DNA of 32,288 nt. Origin: Clostridiaceae bacterium. GTDB lineage: Bacteria; Bacillota; Clostridia; Oscillospirales; Butyricicoccaceae. The stretch covers positions 1 through 32,288 of the forward strand of contig QXXE01000045.1 in NCBI GenBank assembly GCA_009911355.1, in the 5' to 3' direction. Shown one piece after another: positions 1 to 7,253 of this stretch. A model generated the notes under the pieces. It did not search any database. It was given only the letters and a program-made list of their open reading frames with translations, and was not told where the DNA came from. The translations under genes were made by a program, and so were the position numbers. The first letter of the stretch is position 1. Each line of letters begins with the position of its first letter.

Positions 1-107
1 CCTATCAGCTCTTTTCTCGTCTCGCCGCTGCCGTCTCTATATCTTGTACCCTGCTGAGTTAAACCGATAAGCATATTAAGATATACGCTGCATCTTGCCG
101 TTTCGCT

Positions 108-190
108 CGCCTACGCGGCGGGCGGTCCTGCGCGGACGGCGCCAAAGGGACTAGTCCCTTTGGAATCCCGTTCGCCGCCTGCGGGCGGGG
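108..190 (-). repeat. Solo copy of palindrome-centred intergenic repeat
   Basis: Read on the minus strand, this segment aligns along its whole length with the units arrayed at 22151-22579: a CCCGCCCGCAGGCGG head, GGGATT, a 22-base perfect palindrome (142-163), then GTCCGCG, AGGACCGCCCGCC and a GCG-rich end. The palindrome centre is GGGACTAGTCCC here but GGGGCTAGCCCC in the array, so both arms have changed together. It lies just beyond the 3' end of the small membrane-protein gene. No transposase is nearby and no T-run follows, so it is not an ordinary terminator. Bases 1-107 show no gene or clear signal. Confidence 0.8.
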
Positions 191-222
191 ACGAAGGATG
201 AGAACCCTTTTTTGAAAACGGC

Positions 223-531
223 TTAGCTTTTTTGGTAGAGGGCACAGACGCAGAACATGAAAAAGAGCAGCAGCGCAAGGCCCAGCAGCATCCCGAGGTA
301 CAGGGGGCCGCCTGTGGCATTGGTGCTCTGGTAAATCAGCAGCAGCCCCGGCAGCGCGCCGCAGAACGCACCCCAGATCACCCGCCGGGACAGCAGGAAG
401 CCGCCGCACCAGAGCAGCAACAGCCCTGCCCAGACGAGCGGCGCGGGGGCTTGCGTGCCGGGGGCTGCGGCGAGTATGCCGCACCAGGGGGTCAGGAGCG
501 CGGCAGGCAGGAAGAAAAAGGTGTTCTTCAT
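223..531 (-). CDS. Small hydrophobic membrane protein, function unknown
   Basis: Encodes 102 residues beginning MKNTFFFLPAALL. The protein is almost entirely hydrophobic, with about three to four likely membrane segments broken by short Arg-containing turns (LLSRRVIWG near the middle) and a short tail ending YQKS. I recognise no family and no catalytic motif. The start is chosen because GAAGGAG lies seven bases upstream. The reading frame stays open further upstream, but only through the metalloprotease gene. It starts two bases after that gene's stop, so the two are very probably co-transcribed and translationally coupled. That gives no functional clue by itself. Confidence 0.7.
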   Translation of the reverse strand: MKNTFFFLPAALLTPWCGILAAAPGTQAPAPLVWAGLLLLWCGGFLLSRRVIWGAFCGALPGLLLIYQSTNATGGPLYLGMLLGLALLLFFMFCVCALYQKS

Positions 532-533
532 GA

Positions 534-1094
534 TTACTCCTTCAGGAGCGCGCGGCGTTCGCGCCAGTCGGGAAGGAACTGCCCGACAAGGGCATAAAAC
601 GCGCGCCCGTGATTTTTTTCTTGGATGTGGGCAAGCTCGTGCACGACAACATAGTCGACCGCCGCGTCGGGATACTGCATCAGCCGCCACGAAAAACAGA
701 TGCTGTTTTTCGGCGAGCAGCTGCCGAAACGCGTCTTGGCTGAGGTGATGCGCAGCCCCGTGGGATGCAGGCCCATCAGCGCCGCGTAATGCGCCAGCTT
801 TTGCGGCAGTACCTCGCGGGCGCGGGCAAGCAGCGCGGCGGCTTCCTCCGGGGTAGGCTCTGGGTGGCGTTCGAGCCGCTGCTGCACGCGCGTGAGATGC
901 TCGTCCAGCCAGCCCTGATGCCCGGAGACAAAGCGCTCGATCTCGCGCAACGGGCAGCGGTTCGGGGCGCGCACGATGATTTCCGCGTCCCGTGTGATCT
1001 CCAGCGCCAGTGTCCGGCGCTTTGAACGGATAATCCGATAAGGTATTTCTTTCGGTATCAATGCAGCAGCCACATCCTTTTTCACTCCTTCCAT
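534..1094 (-). CDS. YgjP-like zinc metallopeptidase (DUF45)
   Basis: The product is up to 186 residues and matches the YgjP/DUF45 family of small zinc-dependent peptidases related to SprT and WSS1. The zinc-binding helix HELAH is at residues 152-156, with a third histidine in KNHG at about 162. The family hallmark RFGSCSPKNSICFSWRL lies at about 122-138. The N-terminal stretch IPYRIIRSKRRTLALEI is also typical. The start is uncertain: the ATG at 1094 overlaps a good -10 hexamer on this strand (TATAAT, 1098-1093), so translation may begin at GTG 1073 or TTG 1061. Either would keep the whole domain. It leads a two-gene unit with the small membrane protein. The physiological substrate is unknown. 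Confidence 0.85.
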   Translation of the reverse strand: MEGVKKDVAAALIPKEIPYRIIRSKRRTLALEITRDAEIIVRAPNRCPLREIERFVSGHQGWLDEHLTRVQQRLERHPEPTPEEAAALLARAREVLPQKLAHYAALMGLHPTGLRITSAKTRFGSCSPKNSICFSWRLMQYPDAAVDYVVVHELAHIQEKNHGRAFYALVGQFLPDWRERRALLKE

Positions 1095-1120
1095 TATAAC
1101 GCAGCGCCGGTAAAAAGCAA
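1093..1120 (-). promoter_or_regulatory. Sigma-A-type promoter for the metallopeptidase unit
   Basis: On the minus strand, TTGCTT (1120-1115) is followed after 16 bases by a perfect TATAAT (1098-1093). The -10 hexamer shares its last bases with the furthest-upstream ATG of the metallopeptidase gene, so transcription would start around 1086, inside the annotated frame. Confidence 0.6.
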
Positions 1121-1159
1121 GTATTTTTTCGTTTATATGATGAAAGTAGAAAAAATAGC

Positions 1160-1187
1160 TTGCATTTCTGCTATAATTGTTTATAAT
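1160..1187 (+). promoter_or_regulatory. Sigma-A-type promoter for the MFS gene
   Basis: TTGCAT (1160-1165), a 16-base spacer and TATAAT (1182-1187). A second TATAAT lies at 1172-1177. It is followed by the ribosome site GGAGG at 1207-1211 and the ATG at 1219. The region is divergent with the metallopeptidase promoter. Confidence 0.6.
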
Positions 1188-1218
1188 GGTAATCGGAAGT
1201 TCTTATGGAGGTCTTTTC

Positions 1219-2853
1219 ATGAAGTTCAAACACGGCCTTCCGGTCGCTGTGGCGTGCGTTGCGGTCGGTGCCTCTGCTGCATCTCAAAGCATCTTCGCTG
1301 CGCTTGTGCTCCTGATCGGGAAGGGCTTCGGCTTCGGCACTGCCTGGTCAGGGCTCCTTTTTGTTGCTTATTACATGTTTGGCCTCGCGGCCTGCCTGTT
1401 TGCCGGGCGGCTGGTAGACGTTTTCGGGCGGCACCATTCCATGTCTGTCGGGCTTGCGCTGTTCGCGGCGGCAGCGGTCCTTCTTTCCTTTGCGAATTGG
1501 TTCCCGCTTGCCGCAGCCGGCGTTGCGGCGCTTGGGGCTGCGGCTGTTTTTGTGCTGATTGCCGGAATGGGGGTGTTCTGCTCGCTGCCGGGGGGCGGCT
1601 TCCCGGGCTGCGTGCCGGTTGCCGCTGCCGCGATGGCCTGCGGGGCGACGCTGGGCGCTGGCTACTGCGCGTTGATGCTGTTGTGTGGGCACGGCTGGCA
1701 GGAGATTTATTTTTTCCTCGGCGCTGCCGTTTTGGCGCTGTCGCTGTTCAGCGGCGCTGTCCACTTCCCGCAGCTTGCGCCGGATCGCGATTGGCAGGCG
1801 GAATTCCGTTCCGCGCTGCGCCTGCGCCGGCTGTATCCTGCTTATATCGCGCTGGCCTTCTATGCTGGCGTGGAGATTTCTGCAACTGGCTGGATGTCGG
1901 GGTACATGGTGAAAGCGCTTGGCTATACGCCGGCGATTGCAGCGATTGCGCTGACGCTGCTGTGGGCGTGCGTCTGCGTTGGGCGCATGCTGTGCAGCCG
2001 TTTGGCAGGGGCTATGAATGCGGCGGGGCTTTTTATGATCTTGACAGCCGTGCTTGTGGTTTCGCTGTGCCTGTGCGCTGCCGTGCCGGACGGGCGTCTG
2101 TTTTGGATTGCGGTGTTCGGTGCAGGGCTAGGGCTCTCCGGGCTGTGGCAGCTGCTGGCTGGCAGCGCGCTTGCTGGGAACGCCGGGACGCCGACCTTTG
2201 CGGTAATGATGCTCTGGGAATGCATCGGCGCAGCGGTGATGCCGTTTGCGGCGGGCGTGCTTGGGAGCTGCTTCGGTATGGGCTGCGTGCTGGGCTGCGC
2301 GGTTGTGCTGGCGGTGTTATGTGCAGGGTTTGCGCCGCGCGTGTTGTCGAAAAGGCTGCGTGCAAAGCCGGCGGTGGCTCCCCGTGAGCTGGCAGTGGAA
2401 GTGCCTTTGGTGCAGCCTGTACCTGTGAAATGGGAACTGTTCGACCAGGAAGCTGTTGAGGACGAGGAGCTGGGCAACACGGAAGGGGCCGGTTATCTGG
2501 AAGGCGTGGATGCTGGTGCAGAGGAAGAGGACGCTTATTTGGATACGGATTACCCGGAGGGGTTAGTCTCTGTAGATGACGCGGAATATGAAGGCGAAGT
2601 GGAGTACGTGGAGGGCCCGGAGTACGAGGGCGAAGCGGAATACGCGGAAGAGCCTGCGTATGAAGAGGAGCTGGAATACTCAGAAGAGCCCGGTTATGAA
2701 AGCGAACCGGAATACGAAGAAGATCCCGGCTATGAAGACGGGACGGAATATACAGAGGGCACAGCGGATGCAGGCGGGGAAGGATACCCGGAGGAGGCTG
2801 TGCCGGAGGACGGCGAGGCGGAAAAAACTGCTGACGCTGCACAGGAATCATAA
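1219..2853 (+). CDS. MFS-type transporter with acidic Tyr/Glu-repeat tail
   Basis: Encodes 544 residues. Residues 1 to about 385 form a polytopic membrane protein of the major facilitator type with about 12 hydrophobic segments. The loop GRLVDVFGRHHS near residue 65 resembles the MFS signature between helices 2 and 3, and a basic end (LSKRLRAKP) closes the membrane part. The substrate cannot be read from the sequence. The remaining 150 or so residues are a very acidic, low-complexity tail with repeated EYEGE/EYxEEPxYE units (DNA about 2580-2760), which is unusual for a transporter. The ATG at 1219 is chosen for its GGAGG seven bases upstream; upstream in-frame starts lack one. The gene stands alone, with its own promoter and a terminator shared with the convergent ligase gene. 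Confidence 0.8.
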   Translation: MKFKHGLPVAVACVAVGASAASQSIFAALVLLIGKGFGFGTAWSGLLFVAYYMFGLAACLFAGRLVDVFGRHHSMSVGLALFAAAAVLLSFANWFPLAAAGVAALGAAAVFVLIAGMGVFCSLPGGGFPGCVPVAAAAMACGATLGAGYCALMLLCGHGWQEIYFFLGAAVLALSLFSGAVHFPQLAPDRDWQAEFRSALRLRRLYPAYIALAFYAGVEISATGWMSGYMVKALGYTPAIAAIALTLLWACVCVGRMLCSRLAGAMNAAGLFMILTAVLVVSLCLCAAVPDGRLFWIAVFGAGLGLSGLWQLLAGSALAGNAGTPTFAVMMLWECIGAAVMPFAAGVLGSCFGMGCVLGCAVVLAVLCAGFAPRVLSKRLRAKPAVAPRELAVEVPLVQPVPVKWELFDQEAVEDEELGNTEGAGYLEGVDAGAEEEDAYLDTDYPEGLVSVDDAEYEGEVEYVEGPEYEGEAEYAEEPAYEEELEYSEEPGYESEPEYEEDPGYEDGTEYTEGTADAGGEGYPEEAVPEDGEAEKTADAAQES

Positions 2854-2890
2854 AAATTGCCGCGGGACATGGTAGCCCCGCGGCAATTTT
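2853..2890. terminator. Bidirectional rho-independent terminator
   Basis: A perfect 14-base stem (AAAATTGCCGCGGG at 2853-2866 with its complement at 2877-2890) encloses a 10-base loop and carries A and T runs on the two sides. It sits between the convergent transporter (+) and acyl-activating enzyme (-) genes and can serve both. Confidence 0.85.
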
Positions 2891-2933
2891 GTTGTGCTTT
2901 GATATTTTGATGTTTGGATGGAAAAGCGGCGTA

Positions 2934-4373
2934 TCAGCGCTTGATCTTGCCGGAGGACGTTTTGGGGAAGGGTTCCTCCCGGAAATGGATGGTCCGTACT
3001 GCTTGGTAGGACGGTACTTTTTTGTTGTACTGCGCGATAAAGGCGCGGACCGTTTTCTCGGTTTCCGCATCGAGGGCTTCCCCGCACCAGACCGCAGCCG
3101 CAAGCTGGTCCCCCTGCGCAGAAACAACGGCTTCCCGGATTTCGGTGCAGGCGGCAAGCTTGCTTTCGATTGCCTCCGGGCTGATATTTTCGCCGTTTGA
3201 CAGTACGATCATGTTTTTGATGCGCCCGGTGATAAATAAAAAGCCGTCCTCGTCCAGATAGCCGACGTCCCCGGTGTGGTACCAGCCGTTTTCCAGCGCT
3301 TCGCTGGTCGCTTCCGGGTCGCCCAGGTATTCCAGCATAATATGCTTGCTGCGCACCAGCAGCTCGCCCGTTTCCGAGAAGCGCACCTCGTTCCAGGGGC
3401 CGATCCTGCCGACAGAGCCGGGGCGGGATTGCTCCGGCGTGGAATATACGACGGGGCCGCTGATTTCGGTCGCGCCGTAAAGGGAACAGAAGAAAATCCC
3501 GCGTTCTTTCAGGTACTCGTCCAGCCCGGGGTCCTGCGGGGCCCCGCCGCTGGTGATTGAGTGGAACGTGCTCAGCTCCAGCGCCCCCATGCGGGCGCGT
3601 TTGAGAAGCAGCGAGACAAAGCTGGGCACGGCGAAAATATCGTGCGGCTGGTACCACTGGATGTCAAAAAACGCCTGCCGGAAGCTGGAAAGGCAGTTTG
3701 GCACCCCGTTTGCCATATCGTCAATCAGTGAAACCAGGGCGACGTGGTAGATGGGGAAAACAAAAATACTGCGTTCCAGCTCGCGGTGCCCGTGGGGCAG
3801 GAGCGCCAGATGGGACAGTACGACCAGCTTGGGCTGTGCGCTGCTGCCGGAGGTGGCGAGGATGAGCGCCGCCTGTTCGGGCGCTATGCCCGCGTCGTCC
3901 TGATACAGCGGGCCGTCCCCGTCGAGTATGGCGCGGACGCTGTTTTCCCCCAGGCATGCGAGGGTGGGGCCGTCCCAGGGAAGCTCGGGAAGGAGGTCGC
4001 TGTCCTCTTCGTCGAAGAGGACCAGAGACGGGGTTAGCCGCTGGAACAGCTGCCGCAGGTCGTCAGACTGCAAATCGAAGCACAGCGGGACGGCGGCTGC
4101 GCCCATTGACATGGCGGCAAACAGGGCGGCGAGCTGCTCGTAGGTATTGCGGCCGTCGATCACGATCCTGCGGCCGCGCAGGCCCAGGCGGTCAAAATAT
4201 GCCGCCAGCCGCTGCACATCCCGGAGGAAACCGCTGTGGGTGACCGACACGGCCTGCCCGTCGCGCCAATAGGAAAGCATGGTGCGTTCCTGGAATTTGC
4301 CCGCGTTTTTCTGGAGCATCTGGAATACCGTCATATCCTGGTATTCCTCGTAGAGCATCCGGGCGCGGCTCAT
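2934..4373 (-). CDS. AMP-forming acyl-activating enzyme (acyl-ACP ligase-like)
   Basis: A 479-residue member of the ANL superfamily, which activates a carboxylic acid as an acyl-adenylate and passes it to a thiol. Visible motifs are the phosphate loop ATSGSSAQPK (about 173-182), YGATE (299-303), GWYHTGD with the adenosine-binding Asp in the second half, and PKTSSGK with the C-terminal catalytic lysine at about residue 476. The protein ends three residues after that lysine, a compact end normal for the family. Its ATG overlaps the carrier-protein stop (ATGA), and the ribosome site is weak, which suggests translational coupling. Because it is coupled to a dedicated carrier protein, the thiol acceptor is inferred to be that protein's phosphopantetheine rather than CoA. 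The acid is unknown. A D-alanine ligase role like DltA is a possible alternative, but the acyltransferase partner is of a different family. Confidence 0.85.
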   Translation of the reverse strand: MSRARMLYEEYQDMTVFQMLQKNAGKFQERTMLSYWRDGQAVSVTHSGFLRDVQRLAAYFDRLGLRGRRIVIDGRNTYEQLAALFAAMSMGAAAVPLCFDLQSDDLRQLFQRLTPSLVLFDEEDSDLLPELPWDGPTLACLGENSVRAILDGDGPLYQDDAGIAPEQAALILATSGSSAQPKLVVLSHLALLPHGHRELERSIFVFPIYHVALVSLIDDMANGVPNCLSSFRQAFFDIQWYQPHDIFAVPSFVSLLLKRARMGALELSTFHSITSGGAPQDPGLDEYLKERGIFFCSLYGATEISGPVVYSTPEQSRPGSVGRIGPWNEVRFSETGELLVRSKHIMLEYLGDPEATSEALENGWYHTGDVGYLDEDGFLFITGRIKNMIVLSNGENISPEAIESKLAACTEIREAVVSAQGDQLAAAVWCGEALDAETEKTVRAFIAQYNKKVPSYQAVRTIHFREEPFPKTSSGKIKR

Positions 4374-4609
4374 GATTTGCCAGCCTTTTCGCAGATCAGC
4401 TGAGCCAGGTCGGCCGCGGTGGCGACGAACCGGAGCATTCGGGTGGGGATTTTTACCTGAAATTCCTGCTCGGCATTTACGAGCAGTTCCATCAGCTCGA
4501 GGGACGACAGGCAGCCTTCGCCCATCAGGTCCTGATCGGGCGCATACGTTTCGCCGGTTGCTTTTTGCAGCATTTCGAGGATGCGGGCTTGGATGGCTTC
4601 GTGGTTCAT
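4370..4609 (-). CDS. Acyl carrier protein
   Basis: Encodes 79 residues with the size and helical pattern of an acyl or D-alanyl carrier protein. The phosphopantetheine site lies in GEGCLSSLELMELL, where Ser36 takes the place of the Ser in the usual DSL motif; the preceding residue is Ser rather than Asp. The start ATG at 4609 has AGGAGG nine bases upstream, inside the end of the acyltransferase gene, which it overlaps by four bases. It overlaps the ligase by four bases at the other end. This placement between an adenylating enzyme and a membrane acyltransferase indicates a dedicated carrier, not the fatty-acid synthesis ACP. Confidence 0.85.
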   Translation of the reverse strand: MNHEAIQARILEMLQKATGETYAPDQDLMGEGCLSSLELMELLVNAEQEFQVKIPTRMLRFVATAADLAQLICEKAGKS

Positions 4610-5685
4610 GTTCGGGACCTCCTGAATTTTTTGAACCGGCCGCTGGCCCAGAGGATCAAATGGCAGCCTGCCACGGCAAGCGCAACCCTGCTGAGGTACA
4701 TCAGCGGGAAGGCCGCGCCCCATGGGAGATGGGACGGCACGATCAGGCGGGTGTAAAGCTTTTGCCAGGGGAACAGCAGCATTTCGATGTTGTGAAGACA
4801 GAAAAAGAAGAGGGAATACCGGCCGATATATGCAAGGCCGTCGGTGAACCGGGCCGCAGCCAGCCCTGACGCGGCGTAGCATTGCAGCAGCACCACGCCG
4901 ATGGCGGCGGCTGACAGGTAGTCCAGCATCCAGAACTGCCAGGTATTTGACCAGAATTTTGCGGTGGAAACAAGGTGCAGGACGGTTGTCAGCGCGGCTG
5001 CGGCAGCTGCAAAGGGCCAGTTGATGTCCCGGTACAGGATTTTGTGGGCTTTCAGCAGCCGCCCGAGCTCACGCAGCCCCACGGCTGCGCAGCCGGGGAC
5101 GATGCACCACGGCAGCTGGAGCTGGTGCGCGCTGGGGAAGGCGACGGCTGCTGCGGTGAAGCACCAGATTGCGGCTTCGCGTGCGGCTGGCTTTGGGATC
5201 CGCAGGAACAGCTGGTGGATCAGCCCGCTCCAAAACAGCGCGAGAAGGAACCAGGCGGCGCCTACGGATTCGGCGGCAAAGCCGCCGGGCAGCTGGAACC
5301 CTGCGATCCCGTTGCCGTAAAGGAATCCCAGCAGGATGGGGCGGATGATCTCGAAGCGGAACCCGCCTGTGAGCAGGTAGCGGGCGGACATCAGTGCGGC
5401 GAGGGCCACCATTGTCCAGAGGTATGGGACGCAGATTGCACGGGCGTTTTTTTTAAGGAAGCTTTTTAAATCTTTTTCGGCGTGCGTGGTGTATCCTGCC
5501 ATGATGAAAAACAGCCCCATAATGACCACGTCGTAGCGGGTGCTCGGGCCCAGCAGAGGGAGCAGCGGATGCTCGATCCCTAAGAAGGTGCGGAAAAAGC
5601 CTTTTTGATGGCCCAGTATGACCAGCAGCATCAGGATGCCTTTTGCCACATCAAACATCCCTGGAAAATCGCGTTTGCATTTCAT
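4606..5685 (-). CDS. Membrane acyltransferase, family 3 (OatA/NodX-like)
   Basis: A 359-residue integral membrane protein with about ten hydrophobic segments. The N-terminal FDVAKGILMLLVILGHQ carries the conserved His (H26) at the end of the first helix that marks acyltransferase family 3, whose members O-acylate sugars and other envelope molecules. FFIMAGY near residue 60 and FFFCLHN in the C-terminal third are also typical. The start at 5685 has GGAGGGG eight bases upstream. It is the first gene of the three-gene unit and overlaps the carrier gene by ATGA. It would transfer the group held on that carrier to an acceptor at or across the membrane. The acceptor (polysaccharide, teichoic acid, lipid or peptide) is not indicated. 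Confidence 0.85.
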   Translation of the reverse strand: MKCKRDFPGMFDVAKGILMLLVILGHQKGFFRTFLGIEHPLLPLLGPSTRYDVVIMGLFFIMAGYTTHAEKDLKSFLKKNARAICVPYLWTMVALAALMSARYLLTGGFRFEIIRPILLGFLYGNGIAGFQLPGGFAAESVGAAWFLLALFWSGLIHQLFLRIPKPAAREAAIWCFTAAAVAFPSAHQLQLPWCIVPGCAAVGLRELGRLLKAHKILYRDINWPFAAAAAALTTVLHLVSTAKFWSNTWQFWMLDYLSAAAIGVVLLQCYAASGLAAARFTDGLAYIGRYSLFFFCLHNIEMLLFPWQKLYTRLIVPSHLPWGAAFPLMYLSRVALAVAGCHLILWASGRFKKFRRSRT

Positions 5686-5757
5686 CGGCTCATCCCCTCC
5701 CTGGCAGCCCTGCGTTTGCGCGCCCTCCGCACGTGCGCAGGCCCTGCGCGGGCAGCG

Positions 5758-5838
5758 GCAGGGGACGCTGTCCCCTGCACCCCTGCGATTTTTTTGTAAA
5801 AAAATCGAGTAAAAACTTCATTCCGCCTGCGGGCGGGA
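5758..5838. repeat. Hairpin-rich intergenic element related to the palindrome repeat
   Basis: A perfect 9-base stem GCAGGGGAC (5758-5766) with its complement (5770-5778) is followed by a second, A/T-rich perfect stem CGATTTTTTT (5786-5795) and its complement (5798-5807), then CCGCCTGCGGGCGGGA (5823-5838). The last segment and the CCTGCGCGG preceding the first hairpin match the flanks of the repeat at 108-190, but the central palindrome is different. It lies between the acyltransferase start and the FCD regulator promoter. It may also be transcribed as part of the acyltransferase leader. The rest of 5686-5940 holds nothing I can name. Confidence 0.55.
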
Positions 5839-5944
5839 CGGGAGGGGCATGGCTTGGGCTGGTGTGTGAAAACAAGTATAGTATATCATAGAAAGGGGAA
5901 AAGAGGAAGGGGTTTTTTCCGGTATGGAGGGGCGGGAAAAGTTC

Positions 5945-5973
5945 TTGTGCAAAATGCAAAAAAATGTTATACT
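5945..5973 (+). promoter_or_regulatory. Sigma-A-type promoter for the FCD regulator
   Basis: TTGTGC (5945-5950), a 17-base spacer and TATACT (5968-5973). The ribosome site AAAGGAGC (5988-5995) and the ATG at 6003 follow. Confidence 0.65.
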
Positions 5974-6002
5974 GGAAAGGACATAGTAAAGGAGCATGAT
6001 GA

Positions 6003-6746
6003 ATGAACGAGAAAAAGGTAAGGACGATTAAAGATATAAAGGCAGAAAAAATGGACAAGGCAGAGAAGGCATATGAAAAGGTCATTCAATATATTAAAAA
6101 TGAAATACGGCTCGGTTCGCTCAAACGGGGCCAGAAGCTCCCGCCCGAACGTGAGCTCGCGGACGCGCTGGGCGTAAGCCGCAACTCGGTGCGGGAGGCC
6201 CTCCGCACGCTGGATTATATGGGGTTTATTTCCAGCACGCAGGGGGCGGGGAATTATGTGACCTGCGATTTTGAGCGCTGTGTCGGCGAGAGTATGCGGT
6301 ATATTATGCTGCTTGGGGAAACCAATTTTTTGCAGATCAGCCAGCTGCGCTGCGGGCTGGAGAGTGAAGCGGCAAAGCTGGCAGCGGCGCGCATCCTGCC
6401 CAAGCAGCTGGCGCGTATGCAGGAGCTTGCGCTGCTGATGCGCACGGAGGGCAACTCGGAAAAGGTATACCGCTATGACCTGGATTTCCACCGCCTGCTT
6501 TGCGAGGCTTCGGGTAACCACCTGATCCTGTCTTTTTTCAGCGCTATGCTGCGGCTGTTTGAGGACTTTATTACCACCATGCACCGCCGGATCATCCAGG
6601 ATTCCGAACAGGCGGAGAAGCTGTATTTGTCGCACGAGCATTTGGTGGAGGCGCTGGCGGCCCATGACGGGGACGCGGCCTTCCGGACGGTCTGGGATCA
6701 CTTTGAAATCGTCGATAGATCGATCGCTGAAGGGAATATCCTCTGA
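6003..6746 (+). CDS. FadR/LldR-type GntR transcription regulator (FCD domain)
   Basis: Encodes 247 residues. A GntR winged helix occupies about residues 22-90 (RGQKLPPERELADALGVSRN followed by SVREALRTLDYMGFI). An all-helical FCD ligand-binding domain follows, with the usual metal-site residues in YDLDFHRLL, SHEHLVEAL and VWDHFEIV. Family members such as LldR, PdhR and FadR sense small organic acids or acyl-CoAs, often with a bound metal. It is immediately upstream of a lactate permease and the lactate-oxidation genes, so lactate (or a related acid) is the likely signal; that is inference. It has its own promoter and terminator, and TGGT-N3-ACCA-type sites lie downstream in front of the permease. 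Confidence 0.9.
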   Translation: MNEKKVRTIKDIKAEKMDKAEKAYEKVIQYIKNEIRLGSLKRGQKLPPERELADALGVSRNSVREALRTLDYMGFISSTQGAGNYVTCDFERCVGESMRYIMLLGETNFLQISQLRCGLESEAAKLAAARILPKQLARMQELALLMRTEGNSEKVYRYDLDFHRLLCEASGNHLILSFFSAMLRLFEDFITTMHRRIIQDSEQAEKLYLSHEHLVEALAAHDGDAAFRTVWDHFEIVDRSIAEGNIL

Positions 6747-6760
6747 AGCGGGGGCAGTTG

Positions 6761-6790
6761 CAGTCGGGAAAGATTCCCGGCTGTTTTTTT
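6761..6790 (+). terminator. Rho-independent terminator after the regulator gene
   Basis: CAGTCGGGAA (6761-6770) pairs with TTCCCGGCTG (6774-6783, one G-T pair) around a 3-base loop and is followed by seven T. It separates the regulator from the permease train. Confidence 0.85.
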
Positions 6791-6833
6791 GCGCGTTGAT
6801 CGCCGTGCGCGAGGGTGCGGCACAGCGCTTGTA

Positions 6834-6868
6834 TGGTACGACCAATTTAGAGCAAAATGGTTGATCCA
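6834..6868. promoter_or_regulatory. Probable FadR/LldR-type operator pair
   Basis: TGGTACGACCA (6834-6844) fits the TGGT-N3-ACCA operator of the FadR/PdhR/LldR subfamily exactly. A weaker copy, TGGTTGATCCA (6858-6868), is centred 24 bases later, on nearly the same face of the helix. Both lie between the FCD regulator and the permease it presumably controls. Confidence 0.6.
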
Positions 6869-6897
6869 AAAATGTGCCGGGAAAGCATGTCTTGGTC

Positions 6898-7063
6898 TTG
6901 CGTATAAAACCCTAATTATATTATAGCTGATTTCGTCAAAATGTCCATAAAAGATTGATATAAAATGAAATTTTGTTTGATATCAACAAAAGATGACGGT
7001 TTTTTTGTGGGTTAGGGAGAAAAATAAATAGGGTCTTGTAATTCGTGAAAAATATGGTAAAGT
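6898..7063 (+). promoter_or_regulatory. Candidate promoters and dyad of the lactate/Etf gene train
   Basis: Two candidate promoters are visible: TTGCGT-N17-TTATAG (6898-6926) and TTGTAA-N16-TAAAGT (7036-7063). Between them, 6971-6991 is a near-perfect A/T-rich dyad (TTTTGTTTGAT against ATCAACAAAA, one extra T) that could be an operator. The leader 7064-7253 is G+C rich with short stems such as GGAGCA/TGCTCC (about 7170-7190) and holds no convincing gene or known riboswitch. Confidence 0.4.
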
Positions 7064-7253
7064 AGAGTTATGGAAATGAATTGATAGGGCCAATTTATTT
7101 CTTTGGATGAAAATTGGTTCGACCACAGTAGGCGGGGGCGCCGGCCGGAACAGGGTTGGCGCCGCAGACGCGGAGCACGGCCGCTGCTCCGGCAAACGGA
7201 AGAAGGGAAATTCGGATGGTTTGGAATACCAGTCAAGAAGGGGTGTAACATCA

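Noticed and set aside
1137..2387. 416-codon open frame on the plus strand, another frame
   Set aside because: It is Cys/Arg-rich and overlaps the well-supported MFS frame, which has the ribosome site and membrane pattern.
2033..3157. 374-codon open frame on the minus strand
   Set aside because: It spans the transporter tail, the terminator and the ligase end; Pro/Arg-rich shadow of the acidic repeats.
2934..4609. D-alanylation (dlt) operon
   Set aside because: The ligase and carrier resemble DltA/DltC in logic, but the membrane protein is acyltransferase family 3 rather than MBOAT DltB, and DltD is missing.
7107..7253. N-terminal extension of the lactate permease
   Set aside because: The extra 49 residues are basic and Gly-rich, unlike the family, and the ATG at 7254 has a ribosome site and a proper first membrane helix.
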